From the NCBI RefSeq assembly GCF_032268605.1, contig NZ_CP130318.1:2080001-2144000 (forward strand): a DNA stretch of 64,000 nucleotides, read 5' to 3'. The notes under the pieces are model-generated. The model was not told the DNA's origin and did not search any database. It saw only the letters and a list, made by a program, of their open reading frames with translations. Positions 53,593 to 62,841 of the stretch are shown piece by piece. How positions within the stretch are numbered: position 1 is the first letter of the stretch; the number at the start of each line of letters is the position of its first letter. The position numbers and the translations under genes are program-made. Source of the DNA: Paenibacillus aurantius. Lineage in GTDB: Bacteria > Bacillota > Bacilli > Paenibacillales > NBRC-103111.

Positions 53593-55079
53593 TGAACCGT
53601 CCGCTTCGGATTTCGGTAGCGGGGATTCTGCACGAAACGAACACCTTCGCTCCCGGCCTGACCCGGCTGGAGCAGTTCCAAGGGGAATGGTCGGAGGGCT
53701 GGGACGCCTTCCGCACCCGCTATGCCGGAACGCGCACCTCGATGGGAGGCGTCCTTGATGCCGCCGCCGGCCATGGTGCCGAGCTCGTCCCAGGCCTATA
53801 TGCGGCCGCCACGCCGAGCGGGATGGTCAACGCCGCCGCCGGCGAGGCTCTGCTTGAAGCCGTCGTGTCTTCGATCGATCCGGCAGCGGACGGTCTCGTG
53901 CTCATCATGCACGGCGCCATGGTTTCGGAGCGTCATCCCGATTACGAGGGGGAATGCCTGAAACGGCTGCGCGCGAGGCTGGGCGACGGGTTTCCCATCG
54001 CCATGACGCTTGACCTGCACGGCAACATAAGCCCCGATATGGTCCGGCATGCCGATGTGATCGTCGGCTATGACACCTACCCGCATATCGATATGTACGA
54101 GAGAGCCGTAGAGGCGTTCGATCTTCTGGTCCGGACCATCCGCAAGGAGATCGACCCGGTCCGGGCCTTCGGCCACACGGGGATGCTGGTTGTCCCGCAG
54201 GGGATGATGACGGAAGAAGGCAGCATGAAAGAAGTAATGGACCGGGCTTTCGAAATGGAAGCCGATCCGCGGGTATTGAATGTAACCGTGGCGGGAGGCT
54301 TTCCTTACAGTGATGTGCCGGATGCCGGGATGTCGTTTGTCGTCACGACCAACGGCGAGCCGGAGCTCGCGGCCGCTTGCGCCGAAGAGTTGATTCGGAT
54401 GGCACACGAGCGGAAGGAAACCTTCAATGTTTCGTACGCCGGTCCGAAAGAAGCGGTCGCCGAGGCGCTCTCCCAGCCCGAAGGCCCCGTCATTCTGGCG
54501 GAGGGCTCGGATAATGTAGGGGGAGGAGCCCCCGCCGATGCGACCCACGTGCTGGCCGAGCTTGTCGGGGTCCGGCAGAAAGCCCTTGCTGTCATTTGCG
54601 ACCGGGAAGCGGTTCAGGAAGCCTTCCGTCTGGGCATAGGAGAAACGTTCGAGGGCCGGATCGGCGGCAAAAGCGATTCCCTGCACGGCGAGCCGGTGGC
54701 CGTTAAGGGGCGGATTCGGCTGATGTTTGACGGAGCCTACCGGCATGTCGGGCCTTACATGACCGGGCAAAGGGCCGACATGGGCAGGACGGCCGTCGTC
54801 GAATGCGGCAGCCTCACGTTAATCCTGACGGAGAAGAGGACGGCTCCATGGGATGCCGGACACGTTCTTTCCGTCGGTCTGCAGCCGGCCGATTTCAAGA
54901 TCATCGTAGCCAAATCGGCGATTGCTTGGCAGGCGGCGTTCGGCCCGGTCGCCAAGCATGTCGTTAATGTCGATTCGCCCGGCTGCTGCAGCGCCAACCT
55001 GAAGCATTTCCACTATGACCGCGTGGTTCGGCCCGTGTATCCGCTGGATGCAGAGCCCATGCCGCGAATGGGTCCCTAA
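53592..55079 (+). CDS. M81-family metallopeptidase (microcystinase C/MlrC-like)
   Basis: 495 residues. GILHETNTFAP, MHGAMVSERHPDYEG, TLDLHGNIS and EGSDNVGGGAPADATHVL match the M81/MlrC family, zinc enzymes that cut peptides containing D- or unusual amino acids, such as linearised microcystin. In an operon with D-amino-acid and amino-sugar enzymes, an amide or isopeptide bond to a D-amino acid is a reasonable target. No signal peptide, so it is cytoplasmic. Confidence 0.88.
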   Translation: MNRPLRISVAGILHETNTFAPGLTRLEQFQGEWSEGWDAFRTRYAGTRTSMGGVLDAAAGHGAELVPGLYAAATPSGMVNAAAGEALLEAVVSSIDPAADGLVLIMHGAMVSERHPDYEGECLKRLRARLGDGFPIAMTLDLHGNISPDMVRHADVIVGYDTYPHIDMYERAVEAFDLLVRTIRKEIDPVRAFGHTGMLVVPQGMMTEEGSMKEVMDRAFEMEADPRVLNVTVAGGFPYSDVPDAGMSFVVTTNGEPELAAACAEELIRMAHERKETFNVSYAGPKEAVAEALSQPEGPVILAEGSDNVGGGAPADATHVLAELVGVRQKALAVICDREAVQEAFRLGIGETFEGRIGGKSDSLHGEPVAVKGRIRLMFDGAYRHVGPYMTGQRADMGRTAVVECGSLTLILTEKRTAPWDAGHVLSVGLQPADFKIIVAKSAIAWQAAFGPVAKHVVNVDSPGCCSANLKHFHYDRVVRPVYPLDAEPMPRMGP

Positions 55080-55092
55080 AAGGAGACGACCG

Positions 55093-56406
55093 ATGAAATC
55101 ATTTGAGACATCCAGGCAGCTTCTAGCCGACGCCAAAGCCTATCTGGCGGGCGGGGTGGCCAGCTCGTTAAGAAGCGCCATGAAGCCGGCCCCTCTCTAT
55201 GCCGTATCCGGAGCCGGACCCCGCATTCATGATGCGGACGGTAACGAATACGTCGATTATTTGCTTGCTTACGGGCCGCTGATCCTGGGCCACGCTCATC
55301 CTGGCTTTACGGAGCACGTCCATCAAGCGATGACCAGGGGCGTTACCTTCGGGCTGCAACACGAAGGCGAAATCGAGCTGGCCCGGCGGCTGACGGAGGT
55401 GCTGCCCTGCGCCGACAAAGTAGCCTTGAGCGGATCCGGCACCGAGGCGGTCATGCTGGCCCTGCGGCTCGCGCGGGCTTACACGGGCAGGAAGAAGGTC
55501 GTGCGGTTTCACGGCCACTATCACGGCTGGTCGGACTCCATCTTCACTTCTTTTCCGAGTTCGGACATGCGCCAAACCGGGGCGTCCTCTTCCAGCCAGC
55601 CGGAGCAAATCCTGCCGGGGACCGGCGGGCAAAGCCCGAATGCGCTGGAGGATATCATCCTGCTCCCCTGGAACGACCCTGAAGGGCTCGAAGCCGCCCT
55701 GCGGGAGCATCAGGACGAGATCGCAGCCGTCATCTCCGAGCCGGTCATGTGCAACTCCGGCTGCATGCTCCCCAAGCCGGGTTACCTGGAGCGGATGAGT
55801 GAGCTGACCGAGGAACTCGGCATCGTCATGATTCTGGATGAGGTGATCACCGGCTTCCGGCTCAGCCTGGGAGGAGCCCACGGCAAGTTTGGCCTGAAGC
55901 CGGATCTCGTGACGATCGGCAAAGCCCTGGGAGGCGGCATCGCGATCAGTGCAGTTGCCGGACGCCGGGAGATCCTGAACTTGATCGAGGAGGGAACGGT
56001 CAGCCATCTGGGCACCCTGAACGGCAACGGAGTCGCGACTTCGGCCGCTCTGGCTACGATTGACGAGTTATCCAAGGACGGGGGCGCGGTGTATACCCGG
56101 ATGGAGCAGACGGCGAACGAGATCGTCGAAGGAATACGGGCCCTGCTCGCCAAGCACGGGATTCCGGGAATCGTTAACCAGGCCGGTCCCGTCTTCCACA
56201 TGATGTTCACCAATGAAAAGAAGGTGGAGGATTTCGCGTCCTTCAACAAGCGGGATTCGGCGAAGTATTCCGAGTTTGCCGGAAAAATGCTCGAGGCGGG
56301 GGTCCTCGTCCGCTCCAACGGGCTGTGGTACGTTTCCGCCGTTCACGGGAAACAGGAAGTTTCGGATACGCTGGCTGCGGTGGATAAAGCACTGGCTGCT
56401 TTATAA
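55093..56406 (+). CDS. Class III aminotransferase (glutamate-1-semialdehyde aminomutase-like)
   Basis: 437 residues from the ATG at 55093 with AAAAGGAGA upstream. IHDADGNEYVDYLLAYGPLILGHAHP, SGSGTEAVMLALRLARA, ILDEVITGFR (Asp249) and TIGKALGGG (PLP Lys277) define a GSA-aminomutase-like class III enzyme. It is not next to other heme genes, so it is unlikely to be HemL. It probably transaminates, or moves the amino group of, a pathway amino aldehyde or amino sugar. An SDR follows after 10 nt. Confidence 0.88.
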   Translation: MKSFETSRQLLADAKAYLAGGVASSLRSAMKPAPLYAVSGAGPRIHDADGNEYVDYLLAYGPLILGHAHPGFTEHVHQAMTRGVTFGLQHEGEIELARRLTEVLPCADKVALSGSGTEAVMLALRLARAYTGRKKVVRFHGHYHGWSDSIFTSFPSSDMRQTGASSSSQPEQILPGTGGQSPNALEDIILLPWNDPEGLEAALREHQDEIAAVISEPVMCNSGCMLPKPGYLERMSELTEELGIVMILDEVITGFRLSLGGAHGKFGLKPDLVTIGKALGGGIAISAVAGRREILNLIEEGTVSHLGTLNGNGVATSAALATIDELSKDGGAVYTRMEQTANEIVEGIRALLAKHGIPGIVNQAGPVFHMMFTNEKKVEDFASFNKRDSAKYSEFAGKMLEAGVLVRSNGLWYVSAVHGKQEVSDTLAAVDKALAAL

Positions 56407-56416
56407 GGAGGAAGGT

Positions 56417-57175
56417 ATGAGACTGAAGGACTCCATAGCATGGATTACCGGCGGGTCAACCGGCATCGGCAAGGCAACGGCCGTACTGTTCGCCCAAGAA
56501 GGAGCCAAGGTGGCCATCACGGGCCGCGACAAGGCCGCTCTTCAGGCGGCGGCGGAAGAAATCGGGACGTACGGGGGCGAAGTTCTCTGGGTGGACGGCG
56601 ACGTTCAGCATGCGGCTGATGTCAGCCGGATGCTCGACGCCGTGCTGGACCGCTGGGGCACGGTCGACGTGCTGGTCAACAATGCCGGGATCTGCAAGCC
56701 CGCTCCCTTCCTGGAGCTGGAAGAATCCGAATGGGACCGCCACATGGCGATTAATCTCAAAGGGACCTTCCTTGCCGGGCAGGCGGCCGCCAAGCTGTTG
56801 GTGAAGCAGGGAAAAGGCGGCTCCATCATTAACATGTCCAGCGTAAACGGCCTGGCGGCGGAAGGGGATCAGGCGCATTATAACGCGACCAAGGGGGGGA
56901 TCAATCTCCTCACCATGTCCATGGCGCTGGAGCTGGCCCCGTACGGCATCCGCGTCAATGCCCTCTGCCCCGGGTTCATCGAAACGCGGCTGACCAAGCC
57001 GCTGATCGATAACCCGGATGCCTTTGGGGAATACCGGCGAACGATTCCGATGGGAAGAGCCGGCCAGCCGGAAGAAATCGCCGATGCCGCCCTGTTCATG
57101 GCTTCGAGCGATTCGCGTTATATGACGGGCCACTGCCTGGTAGTCGATGGCGGGCAGCTGATTAAGCTGTCCTGA
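56417..57175 (+). CDS. Short-chain dehydrogenase/reductase (SDR)
   Basis: 252 residues from the ATG at 56417, preceded by AAGGAGGAAGG. WITGGSTGIGKA cofactor motif, NNAG, and the catalytic Ser141/142, Tyr155 and Lys159 (HYNATKGG). C-terminal SRYMTGHCLVVDGGQ. Classical cytoplasmic NAD(P)-dependent dehydrogenase, probably acting just before or after the aminotransferase. Substrate unknown. Confidence 0.92.
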   Translation: MRLKDSIAWITGGSTGIGKATAVLFAQEGAKVAITGRDKAALQAAAEEIGTYGGEVLWVDGDVQHAADVSRMLDAVLDRWGTVDVLVNNAGICKPAPFLELEESEWDRHMAINLKGTFLAGQAAAKLLVKQGKGGSIINMSSVNGLAAEGDQAHYNATKGGINLLTMSMALELAPYGIRVNALCPGFIETRLTKPLIDNPDAFGEYRRTIPMGRAGQPEEIADAALFMASSDSRYMTGHCLVVDGGQLIKLS

Positions 57176-57208
57176 TAACGCACGACAGTTTCAAACGGAG
57201 GCCCGGCC

Positions 57209-58024
57209 ATGAACAAAGAAGCAACCGATAAACAAGAACGCTACACCATTCAATCGATAGACAAAGCCCTGGATTTAATCGAGCTGCTGGCCGACAGGGG
57301 GTCGCTCAACCTGCTGGAGCTGGCGGAGCTGCTGGACCAGCCCAAATCCTCGACCTACCGGATCGTTCTGACCTTGGAAAACCGGGGCTATATCAGCCGG
57401 AGCGACGAGGACGGGAAATACTGCCTCGGCTACAAGCAGCTGATGCTGACGAGAAATCTTCTCGAACGGAACAATTTGAGAAGCGCCGCCTGGAACGAGA
57501 TGAAGAAGCTTTCCGACCTTTATGGGGACACGATCAATCTTGGTGTCCTGATGGAGGGAGAAGTGCTGTATGTTGAGATTATCGAGAGCACCCAACCGCT
57601 CCGAATGACCGATACGGTCGGCTCCAGGGCCCCTTTCAATGCAACGGCCATCGGCAAGGCCATCACGGCCTACCTCCCCCAAGAAACGGTCGAGAAGCTG
57701 ATTCACGAGCGCGGATTGCCCGCGCTGACGGAACACACGATTGTTACGAAGGACCGGCTGATGCAAGAACTCGAGCAGGTCCGGATTCAAGGATACTCCA
57801 TGGACGACCAGGAAATGGTGGAGGGGGCACGCTGCCTGGCCGCTCCCATCTTCAACATGTACGGAAGCATACAGGGAGCGGTCAGCATGTCCGGGGCCAT
57901 GCACCGGTTTCCTCTCGACAAGCTGAGGGATATGGCACGGCAGATCCGCTTGACCGCAGACGGGATATCCCGCAAGCTCGGGCATCCCCCCTTTCACGCT
58001 CGGGAGATGGACGACAAGATTTAA
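57209..58024 (+). CDS. IclR-family transcriptional regulator
   Basis: 271 residues. N-terminal winged helix (LLELAELLDQPKSSTYRIVLTLENRGYI) and a GAF-like IclR ligand domain (MTDTVGSRAPFNATAIGKAI). It is the ninth gene of the operon and probably controls it by binding a pathway intermediate. The palindrome at 49339 near the operon promoter is one possible target. A second IclR regulator is encoded at 59186. Confidence 0.92.
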   Translation: MNKEATDKQERYTIQSIDKALDLIELLADRGSLNLLELAELLDQPKSSTYRIVLTLENRGYISRSDEDGKYCLGYKQLMLTRNLLERNNLRSAAWNEMKKLSDLYGDTINLGVLMEGEVLYVEIIESTQPLRMTDTVGSRAPFNATAIGKAITAYLPQETVEKLIHERGLPALTEHTIVTKDRLMQELEQVRIQGYSMDDQEMVEGARCLAAPIFNMYGSIQGAVSMSGAMHRFPLDKLRDMARQIRLTADGISRKLGHPPFHAREMDDKI

Positions 58025-58046
58025 TACCACAAGGAGGCGGCGAGGC

Positions 58047-58997
58047 ATGAGCGCTGCAGAAACCCGAAGCTTTTTATCTCCCCTCACCTTGGGGACGGTT
58101 CAGTTAGGCCTTACCTACGGGGTCGCCAATCAAACCCGGCAGCCGGACCAGGAGACCGCGACCCGGCTTCTGGACGCGGCCGTGGAAGGGGGAATCCATT
58201 CCTTCGATACCGCACCCAGCTATGGAAGCTCCGAGGAAGTGCTGGGGCGGTATTTTGCCGGCAAGCCAATTCCTTCCCTGATCTCCAAATGGACCTTGTC
58301 CGAAGAGCCGGGGAAGCCGGAGCTTCGCCAGCAAATCTACGACACATTAGAGAATTCGGCGGCCAAGCTAGGCGTAACCCGTGTTCCCGCCATGCTGCTG
58401 CATACGCCCCTGATTCTGGCCAGCCGGGGGGCCGAGGTGACCGGTCTGCTGCGGGAATGCGTCCAGGCCGGCCTGGTGGACAAGGTGGGGGTTTCCCTTG
58501 CCAATCATGTCGACCAGGAGTTCGAGGCCATCTGGCCGTTTCTTCAGGACGATCTGTATGAATTGGTTCAGATCCCCTTCAATGTACTGGACCAGCGGCT
58601 CATTCGGACGGGAGCGCTCGAGAAACTGAGGCAATCCGGCAAGCTGGTGCTGGCGCGCAGTGCCTACCTGCAGGGGTTGATTTTTCTGGAGGACGACAGG
58701 CTTCCGGATCATCTCAAACAGGCCTCCCCGTGGCTGGCCAAGCTTCGGCGACTGGCCGAAAGAGAGGGCATGTCGATGGCCGAACTGGCTTTCGCCTATG
58801 TGAGGGATACCCCGGGGATCACCAGCGTGCTGGTCGGGGCGGAAACCCCGGAGCAGGTACGGAGCAATGTGGGTCTGCTGAATGCAAAGCCCCTGTCGGA
58901 ACAGACGAGAGCCGAGATCGAAAGGGAGTTCCTCCACGTCCCCGATTCAATTATCGTCCCGACCCTGTGGAATCTTTGGAAAAATACTAGTAAATAA
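58047..58997 (+). CDS. Aldo/keto reductase, operon-encoded
   Basis: 316 residues. LTLGTVQLGLTYGVANQ at the N-terminus and IHSFDTAPSYGSSEEVLG with the catalytic Asp and Tyr identify an AKR of the sugar-dehydrogenase-like branch. It is shorter than, and different from, the stand-alone AKR at 46278. As the last gene of the 49464-58997 operon it likely performs a redox step on the sugar part; its product could be the lactone opened by the SMP-30 enzyme. Confidence 0.88.
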   Translation: MSAAETRSFLSPLTLGTVQLGLTYGVANQTRQPDQETATRLLDAAVEGGIHSFDTAPSYGSSEEVLGRYFAGKPIPSLISKWTLSEEPGKPELRQQIYDTLENSAAKLGVTRVPAMLLHTPLILASRGAEVTGLLRECVQAGLVDKVGVSLANHVDQEFEAIWPFLQDDLYELVQIPFNVLDQRLIRTGALEKLRQSGKLVLARSAYLQGLIFLEDDRLPDHLKQASPWLAKLRRLAEREGMSMAELAFAYVRDTPGITSVLVGAETPEQVRSNVGLLNAKPLSEQTRAEIEREFLHVPDSIIVPTLWNLWKNTSK

Positions 58998-59054
58998 AGC
59001 GATAACCGCCTGCCCTTACCGCATTCTCCGTACGCAAGCTGAGGCTCGCTTTCC

Positions 59055-59081
59055 GACCGCCTTTTGAGGCGGTCTTTTTTT
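59055..59081 (+). terminator. Strong rho-independent terminator of 10-gene operon
   Basis: GACCGCC (59055-59061) pairs perfectly with GGCGGTC (59068-59074), followed by seven T. No terminator was seen between 49464 and this point. Confidence 0.92.
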
Positions 59082-59108
59082 ATGTGGGAAACCCCAAAAT
59101 TTTCATAA

Positions 59109-59145
59109 CGATTGTCACAGAATGTGTTACAATCGGTTATATAAT
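59109..59145 (+). promoter_or_regulatory. -10 element and inverted repeat ahead of second IclR gene
   Basis: CGATTGT (59109-59115) and ACAATCG (59129-59135) form perfect 7-bp arms 13 nt apart just before TATAAT (59140-59145). No -35 fits at 17 nt. This is probably the binding site for the IclR protein's own regulation. Confidence 0.45.
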
Positions 59146-59185
59146 GAACCAAAGAACGGGAAGCAGCCAGGAGAGGAGCGTTATC

Positions 59186-59983
59186 GTGATAAACGATCAA
59201 CAGCTTGCCGAAGAGGAAGCACCTTATTACCGCATTCAATCGGTCGACCGGACCTTGACGATTCTCCAATGCTTTGTCAGGGAGAAGCGGCCGCTCGGGG
59301 TTAGCGAATTGGCCCGGATGATGAGCCTGAACCGAAGTGCCGTTCACCGGTTTTTGCTGACCTTGAAGGACCACGGCTATGTAACGCAGGTAAGGGACTC
59401 CGACCGTTACAGCATAGGGCCGGCGGCCTTTGAGCTGGGGGCGGTGTTCACCAATTCCACCGACCTGACCGCGGAAGGGAGGAAGGTGCTGATCGAGCTG
59501 GTCCGCCAAACGGGCTGTTTGGCCCATCTCGGTATTCTGGACCAAGGCACCGTCCTGTATCTTCTGAATGTGGAGCCGGACCGGGGGCAGTACTTGTTCG
59601 GCGCGGTCGGGCAGAGGCGGATGGTCTACAATACGGCCCTGGGCAAGAGCTTGACGGCCTGGCTGCCCGAGGACCGGGTCGACGACATTCTGGATAAGTG
59701 CTCTTTCGAGCAAATCACCAAGCATACGATCGGGACTCCGGAGCAATACAAGCGGGAGCTGGAGCAAATCCGGCAGGAGGGCATCGCATTCGACCGTGAG
59801 GAGTCCTCCATCGGGGCCTTCTGCATCTCTGCCCCGGTCCGGGACAAATGGGACGATGTCATTGCCGCTATCAGCATAAGTGCTTACGGGTTGTCGGAAG
59901 AAAAGATCCGGGAAATGGGGCTGGTGGTCAAAAGCAGTGCCGCCCAGCTTTCTCGAAGGCTTGGCCATATGAGCGGGCTGTAA
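59186..59983 (+). CDS. IclR-family transcriptional regulator
   Basis: 265 residues from a GTG at 59186, 7 nt after GAGAGGAG (59171-59178); upstream in-frame ATGs overlap the promoter or lack an RBS. Winged helix LGVSELARMMSLNRSAVHRFLLTLKDHGYV and an IclR ligand domain with YNTALGKSLTAW. It has its own promoter with a self-type inverted repeat and lies between the 10-gene operon and an AraC gene, so its targets could be either. Confidence 0.9.
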   Translation: MINDQQLAEEEAPYYRIQSVDRTLTILQCFVREKRPLGVSELARMMSLNRSAVHRFLLTLKDHGYVTQVRDSDRYSIGPAAFELGAVFTNSTDLTAEGRKVLIELVRQTGCLAHLGILDQGTVLYLLNVEPDRGQYLFGAVGQRRMVYNTALGKSLTAWLPEDRVDDILDKCSFEQITKHTIGTPEQYKRELEQIRQEGIAFDREESSIGAFCISAPVRDKWDDVIAAISISAYGLSEEKIREMGLVVKSSAAQLSRRLGHMSGL

Positions 59984-60032
59984 GGCCGGCCCTTCGCCCA
60001 AGGATATGGATTTATAGGGGGATGGACGGAAC

Positions 60033-62279
60033 ATGAATGCTTTCATGCGCAAATTTCACGACTTGAAGCTCGCCCGGAAGCTTTGGCTTTCCTTTGCCTT
60101 CGTCTCCTTGCTCACCCTCATTACTTTTGCCTTACTGTCTTCCACCTTCATCCGCAACATGATCGTGGAAAGGGAGGGCGGGGTCATTCAGCAGCAGATT
60201 GACTCTTACACGGGAAGCCTGGACAATTATCTGCAAAGCATTGAGAAGTCCTCCCAGGTGCTGATCTATTCCCAGCGCATCCAGGAAAGGTTTAAGGGCA
60301 ACCTGAATGAGCTGGACGGGGAAGAACGCATTAGGGCCTACAATGATGTTTACAGTCAGATCCGGGAAATGTGGGACAACGTTTACGGGCTGGAAGGCAT
60401 CTATCTGGTGGACCGGTATAAGAATGTTTTTAACACCAATGTAAGCCTGTCGATGACACCGGGTTATTTGACCAGCGAAGACTTCGTCAACCAGGGATGG
60501 TATGAGCTCGCGCAAAAATCAGGAGGAGCCCCTTATTGGTCCTTCCTCAAGTGGAGGGGGGAGGAGTCGTCCGTCGTCCTGTTCAAAGCCGTCTACAACA
60601 AAAACGATCTGTCCCTGCTCGGTTACCTGGTGGTCGTCATCTCTCCCCAAATCTTCGACAAGTTCCTGTCTTCCTCCAATCTGTCGGAAGGGGCAAGCAG
60701 CGTCGCGGATGCAAACGGCTTCCTGTATTCAACGGGAGGAGCGAAAGACGGCATCACCCAGTCGCTGGATCTCCGCCAACTGACCGGACCGAAAGGATAT
60801 ACCATCCAAACCTATGAAGGCGACTCTTACCTTGTTGCCTATATCCAATATCCGCTTACGAACTGGGTGTTTATTCATGCCATCAAGCTGGACCTGCTGC
60901 TTAAAGATTTAACGAGGGTCAACAGCCTATGGATTCTCTTTCTTTCCCTTTCCCTTCTGCTCATGATTATCGTTTCCGGCCTCATCTCGCGAACCATTTC
61001 CATGCCCATCCGCAAAATGGTGAAGCTGATCCGCGAGGTCGAGCGCGGCAACCTGGGTGCCAAGTTTCAGGCCCATTACCAAGACGAGTTCGGTCTTCTC
61101 GGGCGTGCCTACAACCATATGCTGGACACGATCCGGGAAGGCGTCCCCCTCATGAGGGAAAAGTTCTTCCGCTCCCTGCTCGAGAGAAGCCTGACGGACG
61201 AACAGCGGAAGGATTTTGAACAGAGGCTTGGCTTCGCCCTGGAGAAAGGACCTTTTCAGGTTGCCCTGCTCTATCTGCACGGCCCGCCTGCCGAAGAAGA
61301 TGCCGAAAGGGCCGAAACCCTTTTGTCCCGCTATGAAGCCCGTTGTCCGGTTCTGTCGACCTCGGTTTCGCTTAATCAGTTCTGCCTGATTTTTAACAGC
61401 CCCGAAGAGTCCGTCCTCCCCTTGCTCGATGAACTGCTGCTCGAATTGAGGGGAGCCCTGTCCCTGAATGCCTATGCCTTCGTCGGCAATGCGTATGACC
61501 ATATCGATTTTATCAAAACGTCGTACGAGGAGGCCCGGACGCTGATGAAGTACGCGGTGCGGGAGCGTATGAGCGAGGAGGCCATTCTTTACCGGACCGA
61601 GGACTCCCTGCAGACCCAATACCCCGAATCCTTCGAGAACCGGCTCATTTTCTATATCGATGAAAGGGATTATGAGCAGTGTGAAGCGGTTATGAGCGAG
61701 CTGAGGGATTACGCCAAAACCAACCATCTGGCCCCCTCGATTATGACGACTTTCCTGGTAGCCATGTATCACTATCTCTACAAGCAGGCTTTGAAATACG
61801 GCAATGTGAACGAGAGGGCCGTCCGCGAAGTGTTTCACAATTTGGACAGCCGGCTTTCGGCGGAGCCCCTTGAGAAAAGCTTCCGGGATTTTCTGCTGCT
61901 GCTGCACGAGCATCTGGGGGCCGCCCCTCAGAAGAGCCAAATGCGCAGCCCGAACATCATGAAGTCGCTTGAGATGATCCACAGCGAGTATGGCCTATCC
62001 CGGCTGAGCGTCGACTACGTGGCCCGGCAGCTTGGGCTGACCGCCAACTATTTCAGCAACCTGTTTAAGAAAGAGATGGGCGTGGGGTTTGTAGAGTATG
62101 TGGGAGGAGTCCGCCTCGAAGAAGCCAAACGGAATCTGATCGAGACGAACCATAAAATAAAGGAGATAGCGGATCGGGTAGGGTTTGAGGATCCTCATTA
62201 TTTTGGCATCTGGTTCAAAGACAACACCGGGCTTTCCCCGTCGCAGTACCGCAAAATGATGGTCGCCGCCCGGGCTTAG
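60033..62279 (+). CDS. Membrane-anchored AraC-family transcriptional regulator
   Basis: 748 residues. Membrane helices at about residues 15-36 and 290-312; the extracellular part has dCache-like features (MWDNVYGLEGIYLVDRYKNV). A HAMP-like segment (PIRKMVKLIREVERGNLGAK) follows the second helix, and the C-terminus is an AraC double helix-turn-helix (YVARQLGLTANYFSNLFKKE to LSPSQYRKM). No importer lies directly next to it in the window; its target may be the DUF2264 gene and genes beyond the right edge. Confidence 0.88.
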   Translation: MNAFMRKFHDLKLARKLWLSFAFVSLLTLITFALLSSTFIRNMIVEREGGVIQQQIDSYTGSLDNYLQSIEKSSQVLIYSQRIQERFKGNLNELDGEERIRAYNDVYSQIREMWDNVYGLEGIYLVDRYKNVFNTNVSLSMTPGYLTSEDFVNQGWYELAQKSGGAPYWSFLKWRGEESSVVLFKAVYNKNDLSLLGYLVVVISPQIFDKFLSSSNLSEGASSVADANGFLYSTGGAKDGITQSLDLRQLTGPKGYTIQTYEGDSYLVAYIQYPLTNWVFIHAIKLDLLLKDLTRVNSLWILFLSLSLLLMIIVSGLISRTISMPIRKMVKLIREVERGNLGAKFQAHYQDEFGLLGRAYNHMLDTIREGVPLMREKFFRSLLERSLTDEQRKDFEQRLGFALEKGPFQVALLYLHGPPAEEDAERAETLLSRYEARCPVLSTSVSLNQFCLIFNSPEESVLPLLDELLLELRGALSLNAYAFVGNAYDHIDFIKTSYEEARTLMKYAVRERMSEEAILYRTEDSLQTQYPESFENRLIFYIDERDYEQCEAVMSELRDYAKTNHLAPSIMTTFLVAMYHYLYKQALKYGNVNERAVREVFHNLDSRLSAEPLEKSFRDFLLLLHEHLGAAPQKSQMRSPNIMKSLEMIHSEYGLSRLSVDYVARQLGLTANYFSNLFKKEMGVGFVEYVGGVRLEEAKRNLIETNHKIKEIADRVGFEDPHYFGIWFKDNTGLSPSQYRKMMVAARA

Positions 62280-62280
62280 G

Positions 62281-62303
62281 CTTAACGGCTTAACGGCTTA
62301 ACG
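62281..62303. repeat. Short tandem repeat (8-bp unit, about 3 copies)
   Basis: CTTAACGG occurs twice and is followed by CTTAACG. It spans the junction of two convergent genes and includes the HIT stop codon. Confidence 0.8.
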
Positions 62304-62703
62304 CCCTTGCCATCTTGTCCCGGGTCTGGCTTAACCGCTTTTCCGCTCCATGCGGATGAATAGGCTCGCTCCACGTAAATCCATCGCCCTCGTAACGGGG
62401 GATCACGTGCATATGGTAATGGGTGAGGTCGTTAAACTTGCCTCCATTCTGGCAGATGGTTATGCCATCCGGGCTGAACAAGCTCTTAAGCACAAGGGAA
62501 AGCTTTTGCGAAGCTTCCATAATAGCGTGGGCCGTTTCGGATTCCATTTCTTCCACATCCAAGTAATGCTGCTTGGGGAGAATCAAAGCATGTCCTTCAT
62601 TAAAAGGGGCGATATCCAGGACGCAGGCCAGGAGCTCATTCTCATACACCGTATTTACGCCGGGCTCCCTTCCGTTCGCGATCCGGCATCCCAAACATTC
62701 CAT
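62290..62703 (-). CDS. HIT-family protein
   Basis: 137 residues. Histidine-triad motif HYHMHVIP with His95, His97 and His99, a GHALILPKQH segment and an N-terminal Cys3/Cys6 pair. HIT proteins hydrolyse nucleoside phosphoramidates and dinucleotides. It converges on the AraC gene with 10 nt between stops, and its stop codon lies within the tandem repeat at 62281. Probably housekeeping and unrelated to the sugar loci. Confidence 0.92.
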   Translation of the reverse strand: MECLGCRIANGREPGVNTVYENELLACVLDIAPFNEGHALILPKQHYLDVEEMESETAHAIMEASQKLSLVLKSLFSPDGITICQNGGKFNDLTHYHMHVIPRYEGDGFTWSEPIHPHGAEKRLSQTRDKMARALSR

Positions 62704-62771
62704 GCGGGTTCCCTCCTCCTAGAGATAATCTGTCTTGCTTATTCGACTCCTCTGTCCCGTATTCCTTGTTG

Positions 62772-62800
62772 TTGCTTTCAAAGCGGGATTTTTCTATAGT
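62772..62800 (+). promoter_or_regulatory. Putative promoter of DUF2264 gene
   Basis: TTGCTT (62772-62777, 3 of 6), 17-nt spacer, TATAGT (62795-62800, 5 of 6), 41 nt ahead of the start. Confidence 0.4.
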
Positions 62801-62841
62801 TAGTTTTGTAAGCGAATTCATATGAAGAGAGAAGGGCAAAT

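Noticed and set aside
55093-56406. HemL glutamate-1-semialdehyde aminomutase of heme synthesis
   Set aside because: Sequence is similar in type, but the neighbours are catabolic and no heme gene is present.
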